A stretch of 64,000 bases of DNA from Bacteroidales bacterium. Lineage in GTDB: Bacteria; Bacteroidota; Bacteroidia; Bacteroidales; Rikenellaceae. The position numbers and the translations under genes were made by a program. Position 1 is the stretch's first letter. Every line of letters starts with the position of its first letter. This document shows positions 46,715 through 55,934 of the stretch, in pieces. The notes under the pieces are model-generated. The model was given only the letters and a program-made list of their open reading frames with translations, was not told the DNA's origin and ran no database searches. The stretch covers positions 186,001 through 250,000 of the forward strand of contig CAJTFS010000002.1 of assembly GCA_910575495.1 (NCBI GenBank), given 5' to 3'.

Positions 46715-47278
46715 ATGCGCCTTTTCAGAGGTTTCGCTGCGCTCCCCGCGTTCCGGCATGCCGTCGTCACGATCGGTTCGTTCGACGGGGTCCATCTCGG
46801 CCACCGCGCTTTGATCGGGCGCCTCGTCGCCGAGGCCCGGGCAGTTGGCGGAGAAAGCGTCGTCCTCACGTTCGAGCCGCATCCGCGCGTCACCTTGGGA
46901 GACAGCGACGGACTGCGCATTCTCACTCCGCTCGACCGAAAGGCTGCGTTGCTGGAACAGCTCGGGGTCGACGTCCTCATCGTCATTCCGTTCGACCGCG
47001 CATTCAGCGCCTTGTCGGGCCGCGAGTTCATCCGGCAGCATATCTGCCAGATGATCGGCGCCGAAACCATCGTCGTCGGTTACAACCACCGCTTCGGCCA
47101 TGACCGGCTCGACGCCGACGGTATCGAGACTCTCGGTGTGCTGCGCGTCGTGCGGGTCGGCGAGTGTCTCGTCGACGGCCGGCACGTCAGCTCCACCGTC
47201 ATCCGCCGCCTGCTCGACGAGGGCAGGGTAGAGGAGGCCGAACGGTTGCTGGGACACAGCGCGGAAATCCATAGTTAG
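46715..47278 (+). CDS. FAD synthetase (FMN adenylyltransferase domain of RibF only)
   Basis: 187 residues. Nucleotidyltransferase motifs VTIGSFDGVHLGHRALIG near 18, LTFEPHPRVTL, VVGYNHRFGHDRL and HVSSTVIRRLLDEGRVEEA match the N-terminal half of bifunctional RibF. The riboflavin kinase half, normally another ~120 residues, is absent, and the following sequence is not its continuation in any frame. It is either a dedicated FAD synthetase paralogue or a shortened RibF. 4 bp after rex. Confidence 0.85.
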   Translation: MRLFRGFAALPAFRHAVVTIGSFDGVHLGHRALIGRLVAEARAVGGESVVLTFEPHPRVTLGDSDGLRILTPLDRKAALLEQLGVDVLIVIPFDRAFSALSGREFIRQHICQMIGAETIVVGYNHRFGHDRLDADGIETLGVLRVVRVGECLVDGRHVSSTVIRRLLDEGRVEEAERLLGHSAEIHS

Positions 47279-47368
47279 TTGTTCCGAACTTCCGTCTCCG
47301 CCCCAATGTCCCTGCATCCCGGAAAACGAATCGCTCCATTCCGAATTTATTGTCAAGAACCGATAACC

Positions 47369-47776
47369 ATGCTTTCCTACGATTGTAAAATACGCGTGTG
47401 GTACAAGCACACCGACCAGATGGGCATCTGCCACCATTCCAACTACATCTGTTACTACGAAGCCGCCCGCAGCGAGTGGATGCGGGCCTTGGGGCTGCCT
47501 TTCTCCGAGGTCGAGCGCCGCGGCATCATGATGCCCATCCTCGAGGTGCAGTCCAAATACCTGCGGCCGGCCCGCTACGACGAGTTGCTGACGGTCCGCA
47601 TCGCCCTCAAGGAGTTGCCCGCGGCACGCATCACGTTCCATTACGAAATCCGCAATGAGCAGGGCGATATGCTCAATACCGGCATGACGCAGCTGGGCTT
47701 CATCCACAGCGACACGCGGCGCCCCTGCCGTTGTCCCGAATGGTTCCTCGCGCTGCTCCAGGAGAAAGCCGAATAG
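47369..47776 (+). CDS. Acyl-CoA thioesterase, YbgC/FadM hot-dog family
   Basis: 135 residues. The catalytic Asp lies in WYKHTDQMGICHHSNYICYYE (positions ~13-32), the hallmark of 4-hydroxybenzoyl-CoA thioesterase-like hot-dog proteins. It cleaves acyl-CoA thioesters; the chain preference is unknown. I chose the ATG at 47369 (MLSYDCKIRVW), since the 90 bp upstream does not resemble the family. Last gene of the plus-strand cluster. Confidence 0.88.
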   Translation: MLSYDCKIRVWYKHTDQMGICHHSNYICYYEAARSEWMRALGLPFSEVERRGIMMPILEVQSKYLRPARYDELLTVRIALKELPAARITFHYEIRNEQGDMLNTGMTQLGFIHSDTRRPCRCPEWFLALLQEKAE

Positions 47777-47795
47777 CGCCCGTTTCTCGCAAAGC

Positions 47796-47837
47796 AATCC
47801 GCACCGCGTCCCGATCGCACGGTGCGGATTATTGTTT
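47796..47837 (+). terminator. Terminator of the dnaN-thioesterase cluster
   Basis: An 11-bp perfect stem (47796-47806 with 47820-47830) followed by ATTGTTT, 20 bp past the thioesterase stop. Confidence 0.75.
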
Positions 47838-47936
47838 CGCCCGACTCCATATCGAGCCCGCCGGCAGCTGAATCCGAGCCCGCCTTGCAACAGACATTGC
47901 AAAAGATATAACTCCGCCGGCCCGGCTACACCCCAT

Positions 47937-47966
47937 AAAAAAACCGCATGTCGATCACATGCGGTT
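47937..47966 (-). terminator. Intrinsic terminator of htpG
   Basis: A 10-bp perfect stem AACCGCATGT/ACATGCGGTT (47942-47951 with 47957-47966) with seven T on the minus strand (47943-47937), 48 bp past the htpG stop. Confidence 0.88.
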
Positions 47967-48013
47967 CCTCTTAATAATTACGATGTCCCGGTATCCGGGC
48001 GTCCGTCGGCATT

Positions 48014-50074
48014 CTATTTTTCGATCAGCGAGATCGACCGCTGGATAAAATCCGTCAGGTTCTTGCCTTTCAGCATGCCGTTGGTCAGCAGCGCCAGGTC
48101 GATGATCTGCCGCACCAGCCGGTTGCCGCCGCCGATCTCCTTGAGACGTTCGTTGCGTTCGTCGCGCAGGGTCACCACCTTCTTCGACAGCTCCTCGCGC
48201 ATCGATTTCTCCTCGGCCGTCAGGTCTTCCTCTTTCTTGTCCTTGACCGCTTCGTCGAAACGCTTCTCCTCGCTCACAGCCGCATCGATCTTCTTCGTGA
48301 TGCTCTTCAGCTTGTCGCCGTAGGCCTTCTCGACGTCCGACAGAATGTCGATAACGATCGGGTGGTTGGCGTTCACCGCAATGGTGAAGTTGTCGGGCAT
48401 CTGGCCGTAGAACTGGCTCATGCCTCCGCCGCCCATCTGCGCCATCTCCTTCATGCGGCGCATGAATTCGTTCTGCGTGATGACCACGGGCGCCTCGTCG
48501 GGCGACATCGCTTCGAACGAGATCTGATAGCGGATCTTCTCGTCGGCCGGCATCTGGCTCTCGAACACCGGCGTCAGAATCTCCTGCTGGGCTTCGGTCA
48601 GGGACATCTTAAGTTGTTCGTCCTTCTGAATGAGCTTGTCCGCCACATCGCTGTCCACGCGCACGAAACGCGTGCCCTGGTTCTTCGATTCGTACCAGTT
48701 GATGTAGTGGTTGTCAAGCTGGCCGTTCATCTCCAGCACATCGTAGCCCTTGGCCTTGGCAGCTTCCAGGAACGTGTGCTTCTCCACCGGATCGTCCACA
48801 TAGAGCAGCACCAGCGTCTTGTTCTTGTCCGTCTGCTGCTCCTTCACCATTTCGGCATACTCCTTCGGCGTGAAGTATTTGCCGTCCACGTTCTTCCACA
48901 GCATGAAATCCGTGGCTTTCTCCGCAAATTTCTCGTCGGTCAGAATACCGTACTGGATGAAAATCTTCAGATCGTCCCACTTCGCTTCGTAGTCGGCGCG
49001 CATCGTCGTGAAGAGCTCCTGCAGCCGGTCCGCCACCTTGCGGGTGATGTAGCTCGAAATCTTCTTCACGTTGCTGTCGCTCTGCAGGTAGCTGCGCGAG
49101 ACGTTCAGCGGAATGTCCGGCGAGTCGATCACGCCGTGCAGCAGCGTCAGATACTCCGGCACGATGCCCTCCACCTGGTCGGTCACGAACACCTGGTTGG
49201 AGTAGAGTTGTATCTTGTTCTTCTGTATCTCGAAATTGTTGCGGATCTTCGGGAAGTAGAGGATGCCCGTCAGATGGAACGGATAGTCGATGTTCAGATG
49301 GATGTAGAACAGCGGATCGTCGCTCATGGGGTAGAGTTCGCGGTAGAATTCCTTGTATTGTTCCTCCGTGATCTCCGTCGGTTTGCGCGTCCAGAGCGGT
49401 TCGATGTTGTTGATTACGTTGTCCTTGTCCGTATCGACATATTTGCCGTCTTTCCACTCCTTGACCTTGCCCGAAACGATGGGCACCGGCAGGAAGCGGC
49501 AATATTTCTTCAGCAGGTCGTCGATTTTCGACTGCACGGCATACTCCTGCGCATCTTCCGAAAGATGCAGCACGATCGTCGTGCCGCGGTCGCGTTGTTC
49601 GGCGAGTTCTTCCATCTCGAATTCGGGCGTTCCCGTGCAGCTCCAATGCACCGCCTTGGCGCCCTCCTTGTAGGACTGCGTGTAGATCTCCACCTTGTCC
49701 GCCACCATGAACGACGAGTAGAATCCCAGTCCGAAGTGGCCGATGATCGCCTGGTTCTGATACTTGGCCATGAACTCCTCGGCGCCCGAAAAGGCGATCT
49801 GGTTGATGTACTTGTCCACTTCTTCGGCCGTCATGCCTATTCCGCGGTCGGTCACCGTCAGCGTCTTCTTCGCCGGATCGACCGTCACGCGCACCGACAC
49901 ATCGCCCAGCTCGCCCTTCACTTCGCCGATGGACGAAAGGGTCTTCAGCTTCTGCGTCGCATCCACTGCATTGGAAATCAGCTCGCGCAGGAAGATTTCA
50001 TGATCCGAATAGAGAAATTTCTTGATTACCGGAAAGATGTTTTCCGTCGTAACTCCGATTTTGCCGTTTTTCAT
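48014..50074 (-). CDS. htpG: HtpG, Hsp90-family ATP-dependent chaperone
   Basis: 686 residues. Starts MKNGKIGVTTENIFPVIKKF. GHKL ATPase motifs are FLRELISNAVDA (catalytic Glu, Mg-binding Asn), DRGIGMTAEEV and GHFGLGFYSSFMVADKV, and the middle-domain Arg lies in PLNVSRSYLQSD. The C-terminal dimerisation part contains a charged stretch (KDKKEEDLTAEEKS). It folds and remodels client proteins under stress. The start is at 50074; the extension upstream is not family-like. A sigma-54-like promoter lies ~130 bp upstream. Confidence 0.96.
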   Translation of the reverse strand: MKNGKIGVTTENIFPVIKKFLYSDHEIFLRELISNAVDATQKLKTLSSIGEVKGELGDVSVRVTVDPAKKTLTVTDRGIGMTAEEVDKYINQIAFSGAEEFMAKYQNQAIIGHFGLGFYSSFMVADKVEIYTQSYKEGAKAVHWSCTGTPEFEMEELAEQRDRGTTIVLHLSEDAQEYAVQSKIDDLLKKYCRFLPVPIVSGKVKEWKDGKYVDTDKDNVINNIEPLWTRKPTEITEEQYKEFYRELYPMSDDPLFYIHLNIDYPFHLTGILYFPKIRNNFEIQKNKIQLYSNQVFVTDQVEGIVPEYLTLLHGVIDSPDIPLNVSRSYLQSDSNVKKISSYITRKVADRLQELFTTMRADYEAKWDDLKIFIQYGILTDEKFAEKATDFMLWKNVDGKYFTPKEYAEMVKEQQTDKNKTLVLLYVDDPVEKHTFLEAAKAKGYDVLEMNGQLDNHYINWYESKNQGTRFVRVDSDVADKLIQKDEQLKMSLTEAQQEILTPVFESQMPADEKIRYQISFEAMSPDEAPVVITQNEFMRRMKEMAQMGGGGMSQFYGQMPDNFTIAVNANHPIVIDILSDVEKAYGDKLKSITKKIDAAVSEEKRFDEAVKDKKEEDLTAEEKSMREELSKKVVTLRDERNERLKEIGGGNRLVRQIIDLALLTNGMLKGKNLTDFIQRSISLIEK

Positions 50075-50202
50075 CTTGTCGCTCTTTTTCACGTTTCTTT
50101 CCCGTCCCGGCTCGGGCCCGGCCCCTTTTTCGGGTCTTTCGAAGGGCTCCGATCCGGTTCGTAGGGTCGGTTGTGTTATGGTTTTCTGTTTCCTCCTTTC
50201 GA

Positions 50203-50217
50203 ACAAAGGGTGTGCCA
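50203..50217 (-). promoter_or_regulatory. Sigma-54-like -24/-12 promoter upstream of htpG
   Basis: On the minus strand TGGCAC-ACCCT-TTGT matches the sigma-54 pattern TGGCAC-N5-TTGC at all but the last base. It lies 129 bp before the ATG, giving a leader of ~115 nt. No TAnnTTTG box was found closer. The 50075-50285 interval holds no gene. Confidence 0.45.
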
Positions 50218-50285
50218 GCCCCTTTTTTCTGACATTTTGGCAGTTCGCGTCTGACATCCCGTTCCGAATGACCTCTGCTATCCAC

Positions 50286-50308
50286 AAAAAAAGCCGGAAA
50301 ATCCGGCT
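50286..50308 (-). terminator. Intrinsic terminator of the dnaE-trxA-galM side
   Basis: A 7-bp stem AGCCGGA/TCCGGCT, loop TTT, then seven T on the minus strand. Another hairpin (11-bp stem, 50338-50348 with 50366-50376) lies between it and the epimerase stop at 50380. Confidence 0.82.
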
Positions 50309-50379
50309 CTGCTTCGGTCGCTTCGACGCTCCATCTAAAGAAAGGCCGCCGAACAAGCTGTCCGACGGCCTTTCTTCGC

Positions 50380-51372
50380 TTATTTCGCATAGAGCCGGTA
50401 CTTCGCCCGCCACTTGTCGCCCGGAGCGATCGACCGGAATCCCGCAGCAGCCGGATCGGCAGCGTTGGGTGCGTTCGTGTTCCACGACTGAGGCTCGGGA
50501 CAGCAGTAGGGCACCTGGCCGCCGTTGTTCCAGATCGTCCAGTAGGTCGTCCGTTCGTCCACTTCATAGAACGTCCTCACCCCCGTCCGCAGGTTCTCCA
50601 CCACGGCCCCGCGATAGGGCTTGCCGTCCACCTCGATCTCACCCGCCGTAAAGCCGGCTTCGATCGCGTCGCAGCCCGTCACCCGAAGACCGCCGTCACG
50701 CAATTTGGCGAACTGCTCCGACAAGGGCAGCTTCCTGCCCGTCGGCAGGTTGCGTTCGTTGAGTTCAACCTGTTCCGCAACCGAAACCCGCATCGCATAG
50801 TCGGCATCTTCGCCGCCCGCAAAGGGGATGCGCATCGGCGTATGGAAACCCACGCCCACCGGCATGGAGGTCTTGCTGCGGTTGGCCAGCATCACCTCCT
50901 GCTCCAGCCCGCCGGCCGTCAGCCGGTAGGTGATCTTGCACTTGAATTCGTGCGGGAAATGCTTGTAGATCGCATCGTTGGCCGCATTCGAATAGTAGCG
51001 GCACTCGATCAGCACTTCGTCGTTCGTCTCCACGGCTTTCGACACCGCGAAAGGCTCGCTTTTCAGAATGCCGTGGTGGTAGTTGTGCTCTTTCTCGATG
51101 GTAATGGGGTATTGATAGGTGCGCCCCTCGAACAGATAGCGCCCGTCCTCGATCCGGTTGGGCGGAAAGAGAATCGGCAGGCCGAACACCTGCGGCCTGC
51201 TCTTGAAAGTCTCCGTTTCATCGACCGCCGGCGTGCGCAGAATCTCTGCGCCCAGACGCGTATTGCACAGCCGCACCAGGTTGGCTCCCATCTCCGGCAC
51301 CAGCAGCGCCGTATAGTCGCCCTTGCTGAACTCCACGGCCCGCAGACCGTAGAAATCGACACTCCGGATCAT
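50380..51372 (-). CDS. Aldose 1-epimerase family protein
   Basis: 330 residues of the galactose mutarotase-like fold. Expected His residues appear in NYHHGILKS (~95) and GFHTPMRIPF (~175), and an acidic residue in AVVENLRTG. It interconverts alpha and beta anomers of aldoses; the sugar preference is unclear, since the subfamily differs from E. coli GalM. Co-directional with trxA, whose stop at 51374 is 2 bp before its ATG (51372), so the two are likely co-transcribed. Confidence 0.85.
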   Translation of the reverse strand: MIRSVDFYGLRAVEFSKGDYTALLVPEMGANLVRLCNTRLGAEILRTPAVDETETFKSRPQVFGLPILFPPNRIEDGRYLFEGRTYQYPITIEKEHNYHHGILKSEPFAVSKAVETNDEVLIECRYYSNAANDAIYKHFPHEFKCKITYRLTAGGLEQEVMLANRSKTSMPVGVGFHTPMRIPFAGGEDADYAMRVSVAEQVELNERNLPTGRKLPLSEQFAKLRDGGLRVTGCDAIEAGFTAGEIEVDGKPYRGAVVENLRTGVRTFYEVDERTTYWTIWNNGGQVPYCCPEPQSWNTNAPNAADPAAAGFRSIAPGDKWRAKYRLYAK

Positions 51373-51373
51373 C

Positions 51374-51688
51374 TTACAACAGCGCTGCGATCTTCTCCGC
51401 CAGGACGTTCTTCGATACGGCGCCGACCTGCTTGTCGACCACCTCGCCGTTGCGGATGAAGAGGATGGTGGGGATGTTGCGTACGCCGTACTTCATGGCG
51501 ATTTCGTCGTTGGCTTCCACGTCGCATTTGCCGATAACGACCTTGCCTTCGTATTCGGCGGCCAGTTCGTCGACGATCGGCGCGATCATGCGGCACGGGC
51601 CGCACCATTCGGCCCAGAAATCGATAACCACGGGCTTCTCCTGCGAGAGCAGTTCCTGCAAATTCTCCTTGCTGATTGCTAATGCCAT
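51374..51688 (-). CDS. trxA: Thioredoxin
   Basis: 104 residues, the classical length. Active site WAEWCGPCRM at residues 25-34, cis-Pro in VRNIPTILFI. A cytosolic disulfide reductant for ribonucleotide reductase, peroxidases and others. 78 bp after dnaE and 2 bp before the epimerase gene. An AT-rich stretch lies upstream, without an exact -7 box. Confidence 0.95.
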   Translation of the reverse strand: MALAISKENLQELLSQEKPVVIDFWAEWCGPCRMIAPIVDELAAEYEGKVVIGKCDVEANDEIAMKYGVRNIPTILFIRNGEVVDKQVGAVSKNVLAEKIAALL

Positions 51689-51766
51689 AATTTTGTGTTT
51701 TTTAGGTTATTTTATATCAAGTTTCGCTTCATCCGTCCCGATGCGGCAACTTCCAGTTGAAGCGCA

Positions 51767-54700
51767 TCATGAGATCGTGTATCTTATCGCATTTTCTTCC
51801 AGATAGTTGACCAGCGATTGCGCAAGACCCACCTTGTGGCTCTTCGAGAATAGGCGGATCGACACGTTCGTCGCCGGGTCGTAGAGGTTGACTCTTAGAA
51901 TAGCCTCGCCTTTCGACTCGGCCACGCGCTGCGACAGCTCCTCCATCAGCGTCCGCGTTACCTCGCCGACCGGAAGCTGCACGCTCACCTCCTTGATCAT
52001 CGTGTCGCGCAGCTCCTGCAGCTGCACCATCGATATGACTTTGAATTCCAGCTCCTTGTCATTATAGAGGCGTGGCTGCACCTTGCCGCGGATGAACAGG
52101 AAGTAGTCGTAGAACATATATTTGCGGAAATTCTCGTAATCCTTGCTGAAAAGCGCGAATTCGTGCGTGCCGTTGTAGTCTTCCAGCGTGAATTTGCCCC
52201 ACGGTTTTCCCGTCTTGGTCATCAGGTTCTGCACGTTGATGACCATACCCGCCACGGCGATCTCCTGCCCGCGCAGGTTTTCGAGGTTCTCCAGATCGGC
52301 CAGCTGCGTTTTGCACATGTGGTCGATGATTACCTTGTAGTCGTCGAGCGGGTGGGCCGAAAGGTAGAGTCCCATCATCTCGCGTTCCTTGGCCAGCGTC
52401 TCCAGCTGGGTCCAGTCGGCGCAGGCCGGCAGCACGGGCGGCTGGATGTCGATCTGTCCGCCACCGCCGAACAGGCTTTGCTGGGCATTGTTCTTTTCGG
52501 CCTGGTAGCGAAGACCGTAACGGATCAGCTGCTCCAGGAAAGTCTGGCTGCCCGCGTCGCGCAGGTCGCTGCCGAAGAACTTGCCGCGATGGAATCCCGC
52601 AATCGAGTCGAAGGCGCCCGCATAAGCCAGGTTTTCAAGGCATTTCTTGTTGACGACCGCATAGTTCACACGCTCCATGAAGTCGTAGATGTCTTTGAAC
52701 TTGCCGTTCTTCGTGCGTTCTTCGATGATGCTCTCGGCCGCAGCTTCGCCCACGCCCTTCACGGCTCCCAGGCCGAAGCGGACGTCACCCGCCGCATTGG
52801 CCGAAAAAGCTTTCATCGATTCGTTCACATCCGAGCCCAGCACATTGATACCCATGCGCTTGCACTCGTTCATGTAGATCGTCAGCTGGTCCACCCGCGT
52901 GAGGTTTCGGCTCAACACGGCGGCCATGTACTCCGACGGATAGTTCGCCTTGAGATAAGCCGTCTGATAGGCCACCCACGAATAGCAGGTCGCGTGCGAC
53001 TTGTTGAAAGCATAGGAGGCGAACTTCTCCCAGTCGCTCCATATCTTCTCCAGCACCTTCGGGTCGTGGCCGTTCTTCTGGCCGCCGCGTATGAACTTGG
53101 GTTTCAGCGCGTCCAGCTTGTCTTTGAGCTTCTTGCCCATCGCCTTGCGGAGCGTGTCCGACTCGCCGCGCGTGAAGTTGGCCAGCAGACGCGACAGCAG
53201 CATGACCTGCTCCTGGTAGACCGTCACGCCGTAGGTATCTTTCAGATACTTCTCCATGACGGGAATGTCATAGACGATCGGGCTGCGGCCGTGCTTGCGG
53301 GCGATGAAGTCGGGGATGTAATCCATCGGGCCCGGACGATAGAGGGCGTTCATCGCTATGAGGTCCTCGAAGGTCGAGGGTTGCAACTCGCGCAGGTACT
53401 TCTGCATACCCGCCGACTCGAACTGGAACGTTCCCACCGTGCGTCCCTCGCCGTAGAGCCGGTAGGTCGCCGGGTCGTTGATGATCGAGAAATCGTCGAT
53501 ATCGACCTCTATGCCCTTGTTCTGCCGGATGTTCTCGACGGCGTCCTTGATGATCGACAAGGTTTTCAGACCCAGGAAGTCCATCTTGATCAGCCCCGTA
53601 TCCTCGATCACCGAGCCCTCGTACTGCGTCACCAGCATCTTTTCGCCCGTCTCCTTGTCGTCGGCCGTCGCCACAGGCACCCAGTCGGTGATGTCGTCGC
53701 GGCAGATGATCGTGCCGCAGGCATGCACGCCCGTATTGCGCACGTTGCCCTCCAGCATCTTGGCGTAGCGGATCGTGTCGCTCAGCGTCGGATTGTCCGA
53801 CTGCTCGGCCGCTTTCAGCTCGGGCACATAGTCGATGGCGTTCTGCAGGTTGAGTTTCTTGTCGGGAATACGGTCGGGCACCAGCTTGCAAAGCCGGTCC
53901 GACTCGGCGAGCAGCAGTTTCTGCACGCGCGCCACATCCTTGATAGCCAGCTTGGTGGCCATCGTACCGTAGGTGATGATGTGCGCCACCTTCTCCTTGC
54001 CGTATTTCTGCGTTACCCAGTTGAGCACGCGGCCGCGGCCGTCGTCATCGAAGTCCACATCGATATCGGGCAGCGAAATACGGTCGGGATTCAGGAATCG
54101 CTCGAACAGCAGGTCGTAGGCGATGGGATCGATCTGCGTGATGCCCAGGCAGTAGGCCACGGCCGAACCGGCCGCCGAGCCGCGGCCCGGACCCACCGAC
54201 ACGTCCAGCTCCTCGCGCGCGGCCCGTATGAAATCCTGCACGATAAGGAAGTAGCCCGGGAAACCCATCGTCTTCATGATGTGCAGTTCGAAACGCAGCC
54301 GTTCCTGCACCTCCTCCGAAAGATTCTCGCCATAGCGCTTACGGGCGCCCTCCATCGTCAGCTTGGCCAGGTAGTCGGCTTCGAACTTGATGCGGTAGAG
54401 TTTGTCGTAGCCGCCCAGTTTCTCGATCTTCTTGCGGCCTTCCTCCTCGCTCATCACCACGTTGCCGTTCTCGTCGCGCGTGAATTCGTCGAATAGGTCC
54501 TGCTCGGTGATGCGGGCCCGGTACTCCTCTTCGGTGCCGAATTCGGCCGGAATCTCGAAGTTGGGCATGATCGGCGCATGGTCGATCGAGTAGAACTCCA
54601 CCTGGTTGCAAATATCCACGGTGGTGGCCATCGCTTCGGGATCGCTCTCGCCGAAGATCGAGGCCATCTCGGCCGTCGACTTGAGCCACTCCTGCTTGGA

Positions 54701-55714
54701 GTAGAGCATGCGCTTCGGATCGTCGAGGTCCTTGCCCGTCGAAAGGCAGATCAGCCGGTCGTGGGCCTCGGCGTTGTCTTCGTCCACGAAGTGCACATCG
54801 TTGGTGCAGACCATCCGCACACCATGTTTGCGCGCCAGTTCGCGCAGGTGCTTGTTCACCTCCACCTGCATCGGATAGGCCTCATGATTGGCCCGGTCGA
54901 CCGTCGCCTTATGAAGCTGAAGTTCCAGATAGTAGTCGTCGCCGAACACCTGCTTGTGCCAGCGGATCGATTCTTCGGCCTTCTCCAGGTCGCCCGCCGT
55001 AATGGCGCGCGGCACTTCGCCGGCCAGACAGGCCGAACAGCAGATCAGTCCTTCGCGGTGCTTCTCGATCTCAGCGCGGTCGGTACGCGGACGCATGTAG
55101 AATCCGTCGGTCCACGCTTTCGACACGATTTTCGTCAGATTATGATAGCCTTGCAGATTCTTGGCCAGCAGAATAAGGTGGTAGCCGCTCTGGTCGGGCT
55201 TTCCCTCCTTGTCTTGCAGACGCCGCCGCGCCACGTAGACCTCACAGCCGATGATGGGCTTGAAATCGGGCGAGGACTCGAGTGCCGCAATTTTACTGCG
55301 TCCGGCCTCCGGGTCGAAATCGAACTCCTTGCCGACAGCCCCCAGATCGTCCACATAGGCTTTCAGACGCGCATAGGCTTCGGCATCCTCCGGCGAATCG
55401 TTCTTCTTGCGCTCCAGCATGCTCAGCGCATCGCGTTGTTCGGCCGCATAGATCCGCACGTCGGACACTTCGCCCCGCACCTTCTCGAGCAGGGCGAGCA
55501 GTTCCTTCAGTTTCTTGACCTTGTCGTGCTTCTTGCCGTTCTGCTTCTTGACGTAGTTGTAGAATTCCTTGATTCCGAACATGTTGCCGTGATCCGTCAC
55601 AGCAATGCCGGGCTGACCGTCGGCCATCGCCTTGTCCACCAGCTTCGGAATGCTGGCCTGACCGTCGAGAATCGAATACTGGGTATGTACGTGCAGATGG
55701 CAGAATGCGGACAT
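51767..55714 (-). CDS. dnaE: DNA polymerase III alpha subunit
   Basis: 1315 residues, longer than E. coli DnaE (1160). PHP domain start CHLHVHTQYSILDGQAS. An insertion of about 90 residues (~60-150, Lys/Glu-rich, likely coiled) interrupts the PHP domain before PIIGCEVYVA. Polymerase core: PGRGSAAGS and the catalytic LPDIDVDFDDDGR near 550. Then helix-hairpin-helix (FGLGAVKGVGEAA), OB fold (IAVAGMVINVQN) and a C-terminal tail ending in VGLAQSLVNYLEEN. The main replicative polymerase. A -7 box is 22 bp upstream. Confidence 0.96.
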   Translation of the reverse strand: MSAFCHLHVHTQYSILDGQASIPKLVDKAMADGQPGIAVTDHGNMFGIKEFYNYVKKQNGKKHDKVKKLKELLALLEKVRGEVSDVRIYAAEQRDALSMLERKKNDSPEDAEAYARLKAYVDDLGAVGKEFDFDPEAGRSKIAALESSPDFKPIIGCEVYVARRRLQDKEGKPDQSGYHLILLAKNLQGYHNLTKIVSKAWTDGFYMRPRTDRAEIEKHREGLICCSACLAGEVPRAITAGDLEKAEESIRWHKQVFGDDYYLELQLHKATVDRANHEAYPMQVEVNKHLRELARKHGVRMVCTNDVHFVDEDNAEAHDRLICLSTGKDLDDPKRMLYSKQEWLKSTAEMASIFGESDPEAMATTVDICNQVEFYSIDHAPIMPNFEIPAEFGTEEEYRARITEQDLFDEFTRDENGNVVMSEEEGRKKIEKLGGYDKLYRIKFEADYLAKLTMEGARKRYGENLSEEVQERLRFELHIMKTMGFPGYFLIVQDFIRAAREELDVSVGPGRGSAAGSAVAYCLGITQIDPIAYDLLFERFLNPDRISLPDIDVDFDDDGRGRVLNWVTQKYGKEKVAHIITYGTMATKLAIKDVARVQKLLLAESDRLCKLVPDRIPDKKLNLQNAIDYVPELKAAEQSDNPTLSDTIRYAKMLEGNVRNTGVHACGTIICRDDITDWVPVATADDKETGEKMLVTQYEGSVIEDTGLIKMDFLGLKTLSIIKDAVENIRQNKGIEVDIDDFSIINDPATYRLYGEGRTVGTFQFESAGMQKYLRELQPSTFEDLIAMNALYRPGPMDYIPDFIARKHGRSPIVYDIPVMEKYLKDTYGVTVYQEQVMLLSRLLANFTRGESDTLRKAMGKKLKDKLDALKPKFIRGGQKNGHDPKVLEKIWSDWEKFASYAFNKSHATCYSWVAYQTAYLKANYPSEYMAAVLSRNLTRVDQLTIYMNECKRMGINVLGSDVNESMKAFSANAAGDVRFGLGAVKGVGEAAAESIIEERTKNGKFKDIYDFMERVNYAVVNKKCLENLAYAGAFDSIAGFHRGKFFGSDLRDAGSQTFLEQLIRYGLRYQAEKNNAQQSLFGGGGQIDIQPPVLPACADWTQLETLAKEREMMGLYLSAHPLDDYKVIIDHMCKTQLADLENLENLRGQEIAVAGMVINVQNLMTKTGKPWGKFTLEDYNGTHEFALFSKDYENFRKYMFYDYFLFIRGKVQPRLYNDKELEFKVISMVQLQELRDTMIKEVSVQLPVGEVTRTLMEELSQRVAESKGEAILRVNLYDPATNVSIRLFSKSHKVGLAQSLVNYLEENAIRYTIS

Positions 55715-55735
55715 GAAGGCAAAATTTGATTACGG

Positions 55736-55743
55736 CAAATATA
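55736..55743 (-). promoter_or_regulatory. -7 promoter box of dnaE
   Basis: TATATTTG on the minus strand, exact TAnnTTTG, 22 bp before the ATG at 55714. Confidence 0.55.
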
Positions 55744-55934
55744 GCGAAATTTATACGTAAAACCGTGGCAGGACTCTTGCAATTTATCAACAAAAAATCC
55801 CCCGGAGCCGAATCCGCCGCGAAAGGCCGCAAAGCCTTCGCCGGGTTCCTCCGAGGGGCATGCGCAATGCGGATTGCGCCCCCGCAGCCGCACGCAGCGA
55901 CCACAAGTCTCATTCACACCGAAATACCGAAACC

